A DNA stretch of 22,932 bases from positions 1-22,932 of the forward strand of contig JBNAWB010000033.1 of assembly GCA_049699975.1 (NCBI GenBank), in the 5' to 3' direction. A program made the position numbers and the translations under genes. A model generated the notes under the pieces. It was not told where the DNA came from and ran no database searches. It worked only from the letters and a program-made list of their open reading frames with translations. The DNA is from CAZAGD01 sp049699975. GTDB taxonomy: Bacteria; Desulfobacterota; SM23-61. This document shows, piece after piece, positions 14,996 to 22,932 of the stretch (positions are counted from its first letter, which is position 1; each line of letters opens with the position of its first letter).

Positions 14996-17412
14996 TTTGG
15001 CGATTTCTCTTGCAGGGCAATGTGGATTACCTCATCCATGCGTTGGACAAAATGGAATTTTATCTCTTTCTTGACCTCTTCTGGTATATCCTCCAGATCC
15101 TTTTCATTCTTTTTGGGCAAAATTATATTGGTAATTCCAGCTCTTTTCGCAGCTAGTACTTTTTCTTTAATTCCACCGACTGGCAGAACTAAACCGCGCA
15201 GGGTAATTTCTCCAGTCATGGCCACATCACTACGTACCGGCCTACCCGTCAGTAAAGAAGTCAAAGCCGTAAAGATGGTTATGCCCGCCGATGGTCCATC
15301 CTTAGGTATAGCGCCAGCCGGAACATGAATATGAATATCGCTATGATCAAAAAAATTCTCGGGAATATTTAACTCTTTAGCCTTGGCTCTAATATAACTA
15401 AGAGCTGCCTGGGCTGATTCTTTCATTACCTCCCCCAATTGTCCAGTCAAGGTAAAGCCTTTCTTCCCTTTCATGCGGGTCGCTTCAATGAACAGAATAT
15501 CCCCTCCGGTGGGCGTCCAGGCTAAGCCAATGGCTACTCCGGGATCGGCTGTTCGCTCGGCTATTTCTGAGAAAAATTTAATTGGCCCCAAGTAAGTAGA
15601 AACTTTCTCTTCATCAATAATAGTCAGTTCTTGCTGACCTTCGGCTACTTTGCGGGCTACGCCGCGACAGATAGTGGCAATTTCTCTTTCTAAATTACGG
15701 ACTCCTGCTTCCCGCGTATATTCTAAGATAATGCGCCGCAGGGCCTTTTCGGTAAACTGAATATGTTTTTCCGTTAGACCATGAGCCTCTATCTGTTTGG
15801 GCACAAGATAATTTTGCGCAATTTTCAGTTTTTCTTCTTCGGTGTAGCCAGGAAGATCCAAGACTTCCATGCGATCTCGTAAAGGAGCTGGAATGGGATC
15901 CAAAATATTCGCCGTGGTTATAAACATTACTTTGCTCAGATCAAAAGGCACATCTAAATAGTGATCAGAAAAAGCATAATTTTGTTCGGGGTCCAAGACT
16001 TCTAACAGCGCCGCTGAAGGATCTCCGCGAAAGTCCATCCCTATTTTATCAATTTCATCGAGCATAAAAACAGGGTTGTTGGATCCGGCTTTACGAATAC
16101 CTTGAATAATACGTCCTGGCAAAGCACCCACATAGGTGCGCCGGTGTCCTCTAATTTCTGCCTCATCCCTTACTCCCCCTAAAGAGATGCGCACAAATTT
16201 TCGCCCCAAGGCGCGGGCGATTGACTTACCCACAGAAGTTTTGCCTGTACCTGGCGGTCCGACAAAGCAGAGGATGGGCCCTTTCATATCCGCTTTAAGT
16301 TTTCGTACGGAAAGGTATTCTAAAATGCGCTTCTTTACCTTTTCTAAATTGTAATGGTCTTCATTGAGCACCTTTTCGGCTTGGGCAATGTCTAAGTTGT
16401 CAGTAGTGGAGACAGCCCAGGGAAGTTCAATAAGCCACTCCAAGTAAGTGCGGGAAACGGTGTACTCCGCAGCGGCCGGAGGCATCTTGGCTAAACGATC
16501 TAATTCCCTTTCGGCTTCTTTCATAGCTTCTGGAGGAAGTTTGGCTTCTTGTAAGCGCCGCCGAAGCTCTTCAATCTCTATTTGTCGTTCATCTCTTTCC
16601 CCCAATTCTTTTTGAATGGCTTTAAGCTGTTCCCGTAAAAAATATTCTCGTTGGGATTTGTCTATGCCCTCGCGCACCTGACTTTGAATCTTGGAGCTCA
16701 GCTCTAAGACGCTCAACTCCTTATTGAGCAGCACGTTTACTTTCTCTAACCTTTCTTTGACCTTAAGCGTCTCCAAGATGGCTTGCTTATCGGCTAGCGA
16801 AATATTTAAAGTAGAAGCTACCAAATCAGCTAAAGCGCTGGCATCATCCAAGTTCATAGCCATAATAGCTAGTTCCCCAGGTAGATGAGGCGAGAGCTCC
16901 ACTACTTTTTGAAAAACGCCTTTTATGCTCATCAAGAGCGCTGGCAAATCAGGAGTCTCTTCAAATTGATCAAGCAAAGGGACGCATTTTGCGCGCAGAT
17001 ATGGATCTTGTTGGGTAATCTCGGTAATTTTTATGCGGGCCATGCCTTGGATGAGCAAACGCAAAGTATTATCAGGCATCTTAATCATCTTCAAAATATA
17101 GGCCGCACACCCCACCGAAAATAAATCTTCAGGCTTAACTTCACCAGCCTCTTTGCTTTTCAAAGCGACCACGCCAATAATTTTATTAGCTAAAAGCGCA
17201 GCATCAATGAGTTTGATAATGGGCTCCTGGGTAACTATGAGAGGGAGAACCATTTTCGGATAAAGCACAGCTTCTCTGATCGGGATAATAGGCAATTCTT
17301 CGGGGATATCTATGCTCTTTGCTCCTTCTCCTTTCCCCGGCATTTCATTTTCTCCAGAACCTCCGATGACTACCTTTGCTTCGTCCGCCAGCAAAAAAGA
17401 TTCTATGGTCAT
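14992..17412 (-). CDS. lon: ATP-dependent protease Lon
   Basis: This 806-residue protein is full-length bacterial Lon, a cytoplasmic hexamer that unfolds and degrades damaged and regulatory proteins. Order of domains: an N-terminal substrate-binding domain (from about residue 37, LPIIPIREAVLYPKM), a coiled-coil stretch (about 240-310), an AAA+ module with Walker A GPPGTGKTS (K391) and Walker B VFMLDEID, and the protease domain with catalytic S708 (DGPSAG) and K751 (GIKEK), exactly 43 residues apart as in the family. A roughly 35-residue leader precedes the usual start of homology. The ATG overlaps the hsp20 stop by 4 bp and uses a GGAGGTG ribosome site, so hsp20 and lon form one coupled operon. 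Confidence 0.97.
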   Translation of the reverse strand: MTIESFLLADEAKVVIGGSGENEMPGKGEGAKSIDIPEELPIIPIREAVLYPKMVLPLIVTQEPIIKLIDAALLANKIIGVVALKSKEAGEVKPEDLFSVGCAAYILKMIKMPDNTLRLLIQGMARIKITEITQQDPYLRAKCVPLLDQFEETPDLPALLMSIKGVFQKVVELSPHLPGELAIMAMNLDDASALADLVASTLNISLADKQAILETLKVKERLEKVNVLLNKELSVLELSSKIQSQVREGIDKSQREYFLREQLKAIQKELGERDERQIEIEELRRRLQEAKLPPEAMKEAERELDRLAKMPPAAAEYTVSRTYLEWLIELPWAVSTTDNLDIAQAEKVLNEDHYNLEKVKKRILEYLSVRKLKADMKGPILCFVGPPGTGKTSVGKSIARALGRKFVRISLGGVRDEAEIRGHRRTYVGALPGRIIQGIRKAGSNNPVFMLDEIDKIGMDFRGDPSAALLEVLDPEQNYAFSDHYLDVPFDLSKVMFITTANILDPIPAPLRDRMEVLDLPGYTEEEKLKIAQNYLVPKQIEAHGLTEKHIQFTEKALRRIILEYTREAGVRNLEREIATICRGVARKVAEGQQELTIIDEEKVSTYLGPIKFFSEIAERTADPGVAIGLAWTPTGGDILFIEATRMKGKKGFTLTGQLGEVMKESAQAALSYIRAKAKELNIPENFFDHSDIHIHVPAGAIPKDGPSAGITIFTALTSLLTGRPVRSDVAMTGEITLRGLVLPVGGIKEKVLAAKRAGITNIILPKKNEKDLEDIPEEVKKEIKFHFVQRMDEVIHIALQEKSPK

Positions 17413-17837
17413 GAGAGCTTCACCTCCACAGTTTTAGAAACAGATTCTGACCTTTTGGGCACCGTGATTACTAAAAAGCCGTCGCGATAGGTAGCCTTTA
17501 TTTCCTCAGCCTTTACCTGGAAAGGAATGCGCAAGGTTCGCTCAAAATATCCATAATCTATTTCCATTTGGTGCAGCCGGGTTTTAGGAGAAGGGGCAAA
17601 TTCTGTTCTAGTTCCGGAAATAGAAAGCAAATCTTCTTGGACAAATACTTGGAAATCCTCCTTCTTCATGCCTGCAATTTCCATGATTACCATCAGGCTT
17701 TCTTCTGTTTCATAAACATCCATAGGTGGGTGGAAAGATCTTTCTGGTTGATAGGCCAAGGGGCGAAAGTCTCGGAAAAATTCTCCTACCAGTTGATGAA
17801 CTTTTTCTCTTATTTGTTCAAATTCATCTTTGGCCAT
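17409..17837 (-). CDS. Hsp20 / small heat shock protein (alpha-crystallin family)
   Basis: This 142-residue protein is a small heat-shock chaperone that holds unfolding proteins in a refoldable state without ATP. The alpha-crystallin domain spans about residues 38-128 and contains MDVYETEESLMVIMEIAGM near its start and the hallmark GFLVITVPK (120-128) at its end. The N-terminal arm is short and the tail holds a VEV near the C-terminus that could act as the I-x-I-type anchor. The ribosome site GGGAGGGG is strong. It is the first gene of an hsp20-lon operon, joining a holdase with a protease. No sigma32-type box or CIRCE element could be seen upstream. Confidence 0.93.
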   Translation of the reverse strand: MAKDEFEQIREKVHQLVGEFFRDFRPLAYQPERSFHPPMDVYETEESLMVIMEIAGMKKEDFQVFVQEDLLSISGTRTEFAPSPKTRLHQMEIDYGYFERTLRIPFQVKAEEIKATYRDGFLVITVPKRSESVSKTVEVKLS

Positions 17838-17851
17838 GATAGTCCCCTCCC

Positions 17852-17864
17852 GGGAAAATTTCCC
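17852..17864. promoter_or_regulatory. 13-bp palindrome upstream of hsp20
   Basis: GGGAAAATTTCCC is symmetric (6-bp arms around one A) and lies about 15 bp before the hsp20 start codon on the - strand, next to its ribosome site. It could be an operator or a small 5'-UTR hairpin controlling hsp20-lon, or chance in a short AT/GC-biased region. Confidence 0.3.
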
Positions 17865-17910
17865 TCTTTATTAATCCATATATTTATCTAATAGTCTAAG
17901 CTTCTCTAAT

Positions 17911-17940
17911 TTGCGTTCTTCTGCTAAAAGACTCTATTAT
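17911..17940 (+). promoter_or_regulatory. Promoter candidate for the TPR lipoprotein-uvrB-uvrC operon
   Basis: TTGCGT (17911-17916) and TATTAT (17935-17940) are spaced by 18 bp in the gap between divergent hsp20 and the lipoprotein gene. The -10 box matches at five of six positions; the -35 box only at three. Confidence 0.4.
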
Positions 17941-18008
17941 TTTTAACACATTCTCTTTAATTGCACAACATCTTGATATTTTCCCTCCTGCTTGTTAATA
18001 TTTTAATT

Positions 18009-18953
18009 ATGAAAATCATTCCCCTTTCTGGCCTGAATAAGCCCTTAACCATTTTTTCTATTTGCCTGCTTATCTTGAGCACTGGTTGTGCTACTTCCCA
18101 GCCCCTGTCCAGGCAAAAAGCTAAAGCAATAGAATTGGAACGTAAAGGAAGGGAATATTTTGACCAAGGAAATAATGGGCGAGCTTTGCGCTATTTTACC
18201 CAAGCCCTTCAGATATATGAATCCATAGACCATCGGGAAGGCGTAGCCTTAAGCCTCCATAATTTAGGTATGATTTACCACACCATGGATGAGTATTCAG
18301 CGGCCCTTAATTTTTTCGAACGCGCCCTGGCTATTAACCTGGAAATAGGCAATGAAGATGGCCAATCATTGAATCTCAACCAAATTGGCGCTGTCCTTAT
18401 ATCTTTACATAGGCCCAAAGAAGCACTGGAATTTATCAAGCGCTCTTTGGTTATGGAAGAAAAAAAAGGAGACCTTCGGGGGCAAGCGGACCGTCTAAAT
18501 AATCTGGGTTTAGCTTATCGCGCTTTGGGAGAAGATGACAAAGCACTTAATTATTATCTGCAGGCGCAAAAATTGCATGAAAAAACAGGAAATCTATTGG
18601 GGATGGCGGCTACTTTAAATAATCTGGGTAAGCTCTACCAGGCGCGCCAAAACTGGAATAAAGCGCTGAATTCATTTCAGACTGCTTTGGAAATTGACCA
18701 GCGATTGGAAAATTCCTTGGGCATTTCTACGGATTTGACTCATCTGGGAAGACTGCATGAAAAAATGGGTGAGCCAGAAAAGGCTTTAAATTACCATCTG
18801 CGGGCTTGGCGGATAAATGAATATTTAGGGCGCCAAGATCGCGTTTTAAAAGACTTGTCCATAATTACCAACCTCTACGACACTCTGGGCAAGCCCACAG
18901 AGGCCGAAAAATTCCGTCAGAAAGCTAAAAAATTAACTTCTACTCCGCCGTAA
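18009..18953 (+). CDS. TPR-repeat lipoprotein
   Basis: From this ATG the protein has 314 residues. It opens with a lipoprotein signal: K2 and K11, a hydrophobic stretch (LTIFSICLLIL, 13-23) and STGC with C27 as the lipidated cysteine. The lipobox is imperfect (Ser at -3), so some doubt remains. The rest is about seven tetratricopeptide repeats in steps of 40 residues (for example SLHNLGMIYHTMDEYSAAL and TLNNLGKLYQARQNWNKAL), forming a protein-binding superhelix. A TTG start at 17961 would add 16 hydrophobic residues but has no ribosome site. It should be anchored to the outer or inner membrane on the periplasmic side. It lies 7 bp before uvrB on the same strand; no functional link with repair is evident. 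Confidence 0.8.
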   Translation: MKIIPLSGLNKPLTIFSICLLILSTGCATSQPLSRQKAKAIELERKGREYFDQGNNGRALRYFTQALQIYESIDHREGVALSLHNLGMIYHTMDEYSAALNFFERALAINLEIGNEDGQSLNLNQIGAVLISLHRPKEALEFIKRSLVMEEKKGDLRGQADRLNNLGLAYRALGEDDKALNYYLQAQKLHEKTGNLLGMAATLNNLGKLYQARQNWNKALNSFQTALEIDQRLENSLGISTDLTHLGRLHEKMGEPEKALNYHLRAWRINEYLGRQDRVLKDLSIITNLYDTLGKPTEAEKFRQKAKKLTSTPP

Positions 18954-18960
18954 ATGGGCT

Positions 18961-20964
18961 ATGGCTAAATTCCAAATTTTTTCTGCATTTAAACCTCAGG
19001 GCGACCAGCCGCAAGCCATAAAAAAATTGGTCCAGGGAGTAGAGCAAGGCTTAACTCACCAAGTTCTTTTGGGAGTTACGGGCTCCGGAAAAACATTCAC
19101 AATGGCTAACGTAATTGCCCGCGTTCAAAAGCCAACTTTAGTTATTGCTCCCAATAAAACCTTGGCGGCCCAATTATTCCAGGAATTTCGCCAGCTCTTT
19201 CCCGAAAATGCTGTGGAATATTTTGTGAGCTATTATGATTATTACCAACCAGAAGCATATGTCCCAGCTACCGATACTTATATCGAGAAAGACGCTTCCA
19301 TAAATGACTTAATAGATCAGATGCGCCACTCTGCTACTCATTCCGTACTTACCCGCCGGGATGTAATTGTGGTGGCCTCTGTCTCCTGTATCTACGGCTT
19401 AGGTTCGCCAGAGACTTATCAGGGGATGATCGTTTTGATGGAAGATCAAAAAGAAATTTCGCGCGATGACCTCCTCTCCCGCTTAGTAGAAATCCAGTAC
19501 CAGCGCAATGACTATGATTTTCATCGGGGAACTTTTCGACTTAGAGGGGATGTCTTGGAAATATTCCCGGCTTACGAAGAAGACAGAGCCATCCGCATAG
19601 AATTCTTTGGTGATTTAGTAGAATCTATTTCCGAGATTGACCCCTTGCGGGGCCGAACCATCCGCAAGCTTAACCATGTCCACATTTTCCCCAACAGCCA
19701 TTATGTTACTCCTCAGGATCGCTTGCGCCAAGCCATTCAGTCTATCCGCCAGGAACTGGCTGAGCGTTTAGCAGAATTGCGCGCGCAGGGCAAACTCCTC
19801 GAAGCGCAGCGCCTGGAACAGCGGACCAACTTTGATTTGGAGATGCTCGCGGAGATGGGCTATTGTACGGGCATAGAAAATTACTCCCGTCATCTCGACG
19901 GTCGGAAACCTGGTGAACCCCCTTACACTCTCCTGGATTACTTTCCCGATGATGCTTTAATTTTTATCGACGAAAGCCATATTACCGTCCCTCAGCTCCA
20001 AGGGATGTATTGGGGAGACCGCACCCGAAAAGAGACATTAGTGGAGTATGGGTTCCGTTTGCCTTCCGCTTTAGATAACCGTCCTCTATCTTTTGCGGAA
20101 TTTGAGGCACGGGTTCCGCAAGTAATATATGTCTCGGCTACCCCGGGACCTTATGAGCTGGAAAAGGCTCAGGGCCGCGTAGTAGAACAAATTATTCGGC
20201 CCACCGGCTTAGTAGACCCCCAAGTGGAAGTGCGCCCCGCTCGTTATCAGGTCGATGATCTTTTGGAGGAGATTAGGAAACGGGCCCTTAAGGGCGAACG
20301 GGTTTTGGTGACTACCCTAACCAAGCGGATGGCTGAAGATCTCACTAATTACTATAGTGACCTGGGGGTAAAAGTAAAGTATCTCCATTCTGATATTCAA
20401 ACCTTAGAAAGAACGGAAATTATTCGAGACTTACGCTTGGGCAAATTTGATGTGCTTATTGGCATTAACCTATTACGGGAAGGTTTAGACTTACCCGAAG
20501 TCTCTTTGGTGGCCATTATGGACGCCGATAAAGAAGGATTTCTACGTTCTGAAACTTCTTTGATCCAAACCTTTGGGCGTACGGCGCGTAATGTTTCAGG
20601 TAAAGTAATTCTTTATGCTGATCAAGTTACAGAATCCATGCGGCGAGCCATAAAAGAAACAGAGCGGCGGCGGCGGATCCAGGAAGCTTATAACCGGAAA
20701 CATAAGATCACCCCCGAAACGATTAAAAAGTCCATTCCCGAGGTTCTCGCTTCTATTTATGAAGCCGATTACGTAACTGTCCCCTTAGCTGCTGAAGAAC
20801 CTGAAGAATATATATCCCTGCTGGAAATTCCCAAATTAATTGCTCGCCTGAAAAAAGAGATGCGCGAGGCAGCTTCGCGTTTGGACTTCGAAAGAGCGGC
20901 AACTTTACGGGACCGGATAAAAGCGCTGGAAGCGAAAGAATTGGCTTATCGGGGAGTAGAATAG
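18961..20964 (+). CDS. uvrB: Excinuclease ABC subunit B (UvrB)
   Basis: This 667-residue protein is full-length UvrB, which receives damaged DNA from UvrA, verifies the lesion and recruits UvrC. Visible marks: Walker A GVTGSGKT (38-45, K44), the beta-hairpin region rich in tyrosine (YYDYYQPEAYVPATDTYIE, about 92-110), helicase motif II DESH (337-340), the C-terminal helicase motifs (TLTKRMAEDL; LLREGLDLPE; QTFGRTARN) and the UVR domain at the end (about 625-660) that binds UvrC. The ATG at 18961 is preferred because an ATG at 18954 hits a stop after four codons. uvrC starts directly after its stop codon. Confidence 0.98.
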   Translation: MAKFQIFSAFKPQGDQPQAIKKLVQGVEQGLTHQVLLGVTGSGKTFTMANVIARVQKPTLVIAPNKTLAAQLFQEFRQLFPENAVEYFVSYYDYYQPEAYVPATDTYIEKDASINDLIDQMRHSATHSVLTRRDVIVVASVSCIYGLGSPETYQGMIVLMEDQKEISRDDLLSRLVEIQYQRNDYDFHRGTFRLRGDVLEIFPAYEEDRAIRIEFFGDLVESISEIDPLRGRTIRKLNHVHIFPNSHYVTPQDRLRQAIQSIRQELAERLAELRAQGKLLEAQRLEQRTNFDLEMLAEMGYCTGIENYSRHLDGRKPGEPPYTLLDYFPDDALIFIDESHITVPQLQGMYWGDRTRKETLVEYGFRLPSALDNRPLSFAEFEARVPQVIYVSATPGPYELEKAQGRVVEQIIRPTGLVDPQVEVRPARYQVDDLLEEIRKRALKGERVLVTTLTKRMAEDLTNYYSDLGVKVKYLHSDIQTLERTEIIRDLRLGKFDVLIGINLLREGLDLPEVSLVAIMDADKEGFLRSETSLIQTFGRTARNVSGKVILYADQVTESMRRAIKETERRRRIQEAYNRKHKITPETIKKSIPEVLASIYEADYVTVPLAAEEPEEYISLLEIPKLIARLKKEMREAASRLDFERAATLRDRIKALEAKELAYRGVE

Positions 20965-22857
20965 ATGATCGAGGAACAGATTCAAAACTTGCCTTCTTCT
21001 CCGGGCGTTTATCTGATGAAGGACCACGAAGGAAATGTTCTTTATGTGGGCAAGGCCAAAAATCTGCGCCAGCGGGTTAAAACTTATTTTACCAACTCTG
21101 CTGATGCTCGTTATTCCCTACGTTTCCTTCTGCCCAAAATTCAGCAAGTAGAAACTATCATCACGGATACAGAAAAAGAGGCTTTGCTCTTAGAAAATAA
21201 TCTCATTAAAAAATATAGGCCTCGGTATAATATTATTTTTAAAGACGATAAGACTTATTTCAGCCTTAAATTTAACCTCCAAGAAGACTTCCCCCGCCTC
21301 ACTTTGGTACGGAAAATAAAACAGGATGGGGCGCGCTATTTTGGGCCTTTTGCTTCTAGCGCCGCGGTGAAGGAAACTATCCGGCTCATGCACCAGCTCT
21401 TTCCTTTGCGCTCTTGCCGGGAGACTGAGTTTCGCCATCGCTCCCGCCCCTGTTTGAATTTTCAAATCAAAAAATGCTTGGGCCCTTGTTGTGGCCTTAT
21501 AAGCAAGGAGAGATACAGAGAACTGGCTGAGGAGGCCCTTCTTTTTCTGGAAGGTAAGAACGATCAATTAATAAAAATTTTACGGCAAAAAATGTCCCTG
21601 GCTGCGGCGGAACTTCGCTTTGAAGAGGCGGCACGCCTGCGGGATCAAATTCAGGCCGTGGAAAAGACCTTAGAGAAACAGAAGACTTCCTTGGCTGTGC
21701 CTACGGACCAAGATGTCTTTGGTTTTTATCGCCAGGCGAATCTGTGGGAATTTCAAATCCTCTTCTTCCGGCGCGGATTATTGATCGGCCACAAATCTTT
21801 CTCCTTCTCTCGCTTAAACCTTCCTGAAGAAGAAGCTCTGTCTGCTTTTATCCAACAATATTATGCCTCCGCAACTTCTCTACCCCAAGAAATTCTTCTC
21901 CCCTTATCCATAGAAAACAACCAGCTCCTGGCCGAATGGCTTTCGGAAAAAAAAGGAAAACCCGTTAAAATTATTGTCCCTTCAAAGGGCCCCAAAAAAG
22001 AACTCGTGGAACTGGCCCTGAAAAATGCCCAAAATAACTTTCAAAAAAGAATAGGGGAAAAGGCAAATCTGGAATTAATTCTTCAAGAATTGCAAGAAAA
22101 ATTACGATTACCCAAACTACCCCGGCGCATAGAATGCTTCGATATCTCCAACCTTATGGGAACTTTGGCTGTGGGCTCTATGGTAACCTTTGGCGATGGT
22201 CAACCTGATCATTCTAAATATCGCCACTTTAAAATCCACGCTCCTGCTTTTCCAGATGACTACGCCATGATGTATGAAATTTTGCAAAGGCGGTATAGTA
22301 AAATATCTGGCCCAGAAGATAAACCTGATCTCCTGATTATTGACGGTGGCAAAGGCCACCTCAATGTCGCCTTAGCTGTTCTCCATGACCTTCATCTTTC
22401 AGATATCTCTGCCATCGCCTTAGCCAAAGACAAAGATGATGACTCTCGTCAAAAGAAAGAAAAGAGGGCCGACAAAATTTACCTGCCTAATGTAAAAGAC
22501 CCTCTTCTTCTTCCCGCTCATTCTGCTGTTTTGCATTATCTGCAAAAAATTCGGGACGAAGCTCATCGGTTTGCCATTAATTATCACAAAAAATTACGGG
22601 GTAAAAAAGGCCTCGAGACAATCCTCGATGAAATTCCCGGAATTGGGGAAATAAAAAAGAAAGTTCTTCTGCGAGCTTTTGGAAGTTTGCAAAAAATTCG
22701 GGAAGCGACCATAGAAAGTCTAACCCAAATTAAACCATTAACGCTGGCAGATGCTCAAAGAATTTTTGTTTTCTTCCATCCTCCCGCAAATGAACGCTCG
22801 CTTTTACCTGCCCTCTCCTCTTTAAATTCTTTTAAACATCAGCTCATGGAAAAGTGA
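20965..22857 (+). CDS. uvrC: Excinuclease ABC subunit C (UvrC)
   Basis: This 630-residue protein is complete UvrC, the nuclease that cuts on both sides of a lesion held by UvrB. The GIY-YIG domain at the N-terminus (GVY 14-16, YVG 27-29) makes the 3' cut. A short cysteine-bearing segment follows (about 150-175), then the UVR domain that contacts UvrB (about 205-240). The RNase H-like domain for the 5' cut has D393 (CFDISNLMG), D460 (IDGGKGH) and H534 (EAHRFAINYH) as catalytic residues. A helix-hairpin-helix DNA-binding domain ends it (about 555-605, IPGIGEIKK). ATG follows the uvrB stop with no gap, so the two are coupled. Confidence 0.98.
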   Translation: MIEEQIQNLPSSPGVYLMKDHEGNVLYVGKAKNLRQRVKTYFTNSADARYSLRFLLPKIQQVETIITDTEKEALLLENNLIKKYRPRYNIIFKDDKTYFSLKFNLQEDFPRLTLVRKIKQDGARYFGPFASSAAVKETIRLMHQLFPLRSCRETEFRHRSRPCLNFQIKKCLGPCCGLISKERYRELAEEALLFLEGKNDQLIKILRQKMSLAAAELRFEEAARLRDQIQAVEKTLEKQKTSLAVPTDQDVFGFYRQANLWEFQILFFRRGLLIGHKSFSFSRLNLPEEEALSAFIQQYYASATSLPQEILLPLSIENNQLLAEWLSEKKGKPVKIIVPSKGPKKELVELALKNAQNNFQKRIGEKANLELILQELQEKLRLPKLPRRIECFDISNLMGTLAVGSMVTFGDGQPDHSKYRHFKIHAPAFPDDYAMMYEILQRRYSKISGPEDKPDLLIIDGGKGHLNVALAVLHDLHLSDISAIALAKDKDDDSRQKKEKRADKIYLPNVKDPLLLPAHSAVLHYLQKIRDEAHRFAINYHKKLRGKKGLETILDEIPGIGEIKKKVLLRAFGSLQKIREATIESLTQIKPLTLADAQRIFVFFHPPANERSLLPALSSLNSFKHQLMEK

Positions 22858-22878
22858 AGGTGGGCAAGGAGCAAAAGC

Positions 22879-22930
22879 CTGACCGTCGATCAGTTTTAAT
22901 TTTTCTCACCAGCAGGAGACAGGCGGGAGG
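22879..22930. repeat. Right copy of the 52-bp terminal inverted repeat
   Basis: Exact reverse complement of bases 1-52, starting 21 bp after the uvrC stop codon. Read on the + strand it starts CTGA...TCAG followed by TTTTAATTTTT, which looks like a weak hairpin plus T-run and could act as a terminator for uvrBC. Two further G bases (22931-22932) follow. Confidence 0.9.
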
Positions 22931-22932
22931 GG

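Noticed and set aside
17961..18008. TTG start for the TPR lipoprotein
   Set aside because: It adds a second hydrophobic stretch before the signal peptide and has no ribosome site; the ATG at 18009 gives a normal lipoprotein signal.
21190..21567. 125-codon open frame on the - strand inside uvrC
   Set aside because: Antisense to conserved uvrC, without recognisable domain or ribosome site.
22879..22930. CRISPR repeat at the contig end
   Set aside because: Only one copy exists at each end, in opposite orientation, with no spacer-repeat periodicity and no cas gene.
1..22932. The whole window as a composite transposon bounded by terminal inverted repeats
   Set aside because: No transposase, integrase or resolvase gene is present, and the interior holds housekeeping genes (lon, uvrB, uvrC). 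Assembly ends at a shared repeat explain the pattern better.

Overview
The window looks like part of a strictly anaerobic, Gram-negative, AT-leaning bacterium. Evidence for this: two aldehyde:ferredoxin oxidoreductase (AOR) family genes, a CxxC-type ferredoxin, a lysine 2,3-aminomutase-type radical SAM enzyme, a periplasmic binding protein with signal peptide, and a lipoprotein. Gene content is reminiscent of Desulfobacterota (former Deltaproteobacteria), but this is an inference from gene families and no taxonomic marker is present. Both ends carry the same 52-bp sequence in inverted orientation, suggesting that the window is a complete contig cut at a dispersed repeat or insertion-sequence end.

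Layout. (1) 65-11838, + strand: a long catabolic-looking cluster starting with a sigma70-type promoter and a perfect 21-bp palindrome, then a FadR/FCD-type GntR regulator, a two-cluster ferredoxin with an unknown C-terminal domain, an unrecognised cysteine-containing protein, an AOR-family enzyme with an unusual CxxCxxxH cluster motif, a MoaD/ThiS-like sulfur carrier, a PPC/DUF296 protein, a five-gene branched-chain-amino-acid-type (Liv) ABC transporter (binding protein, two ATPases, two permeases), and a second AOR with the canonical CxxCxxxC motif, closed by a strong terminator. (2) 11872-13303, + strand: promoter, isochorismatase-like cysteine hydrolase, VOC/methylmalonyl-CoA-epimerase-like protein, and a second small MoaD/ThiS-like protein ending in GG. 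(3) 13395-14990, + strand: a minimal MerR-type HTH protein translationally coupled to a KamA-family aminomutase, with a strong terminator. (4) 14992-17837, - strand: hsp20 and lon, coupled by a 4-bp overlap. (5) 17911-22857, + strand: TPR lipoprotein, uvrB and uvrC.

How it fits together. Region 1 reads as a regulated uptake-and-oxidation unit. The Liv-type transporter brings in a small organic acid, amino acid or related compound. The two AOR-type tungsto/molybdoenzymes act on an aldehyde or carboxyl-level intermediate, passing electrons to or from the encoded ferredoxin. The MoaD-like protein probably supports pterin cofactor maturation, and the FCD-domain regulator senses a carboxylate ligand. 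The substrate cannot be read from the sequence. Regions 4 and 5 are housekeeping: protein quality control and nucleotide excision repair.

No tRNA, rRNA, CRISPR array or transposase gene was seen, and there is no gene-free stretch longer than about 190 bp.
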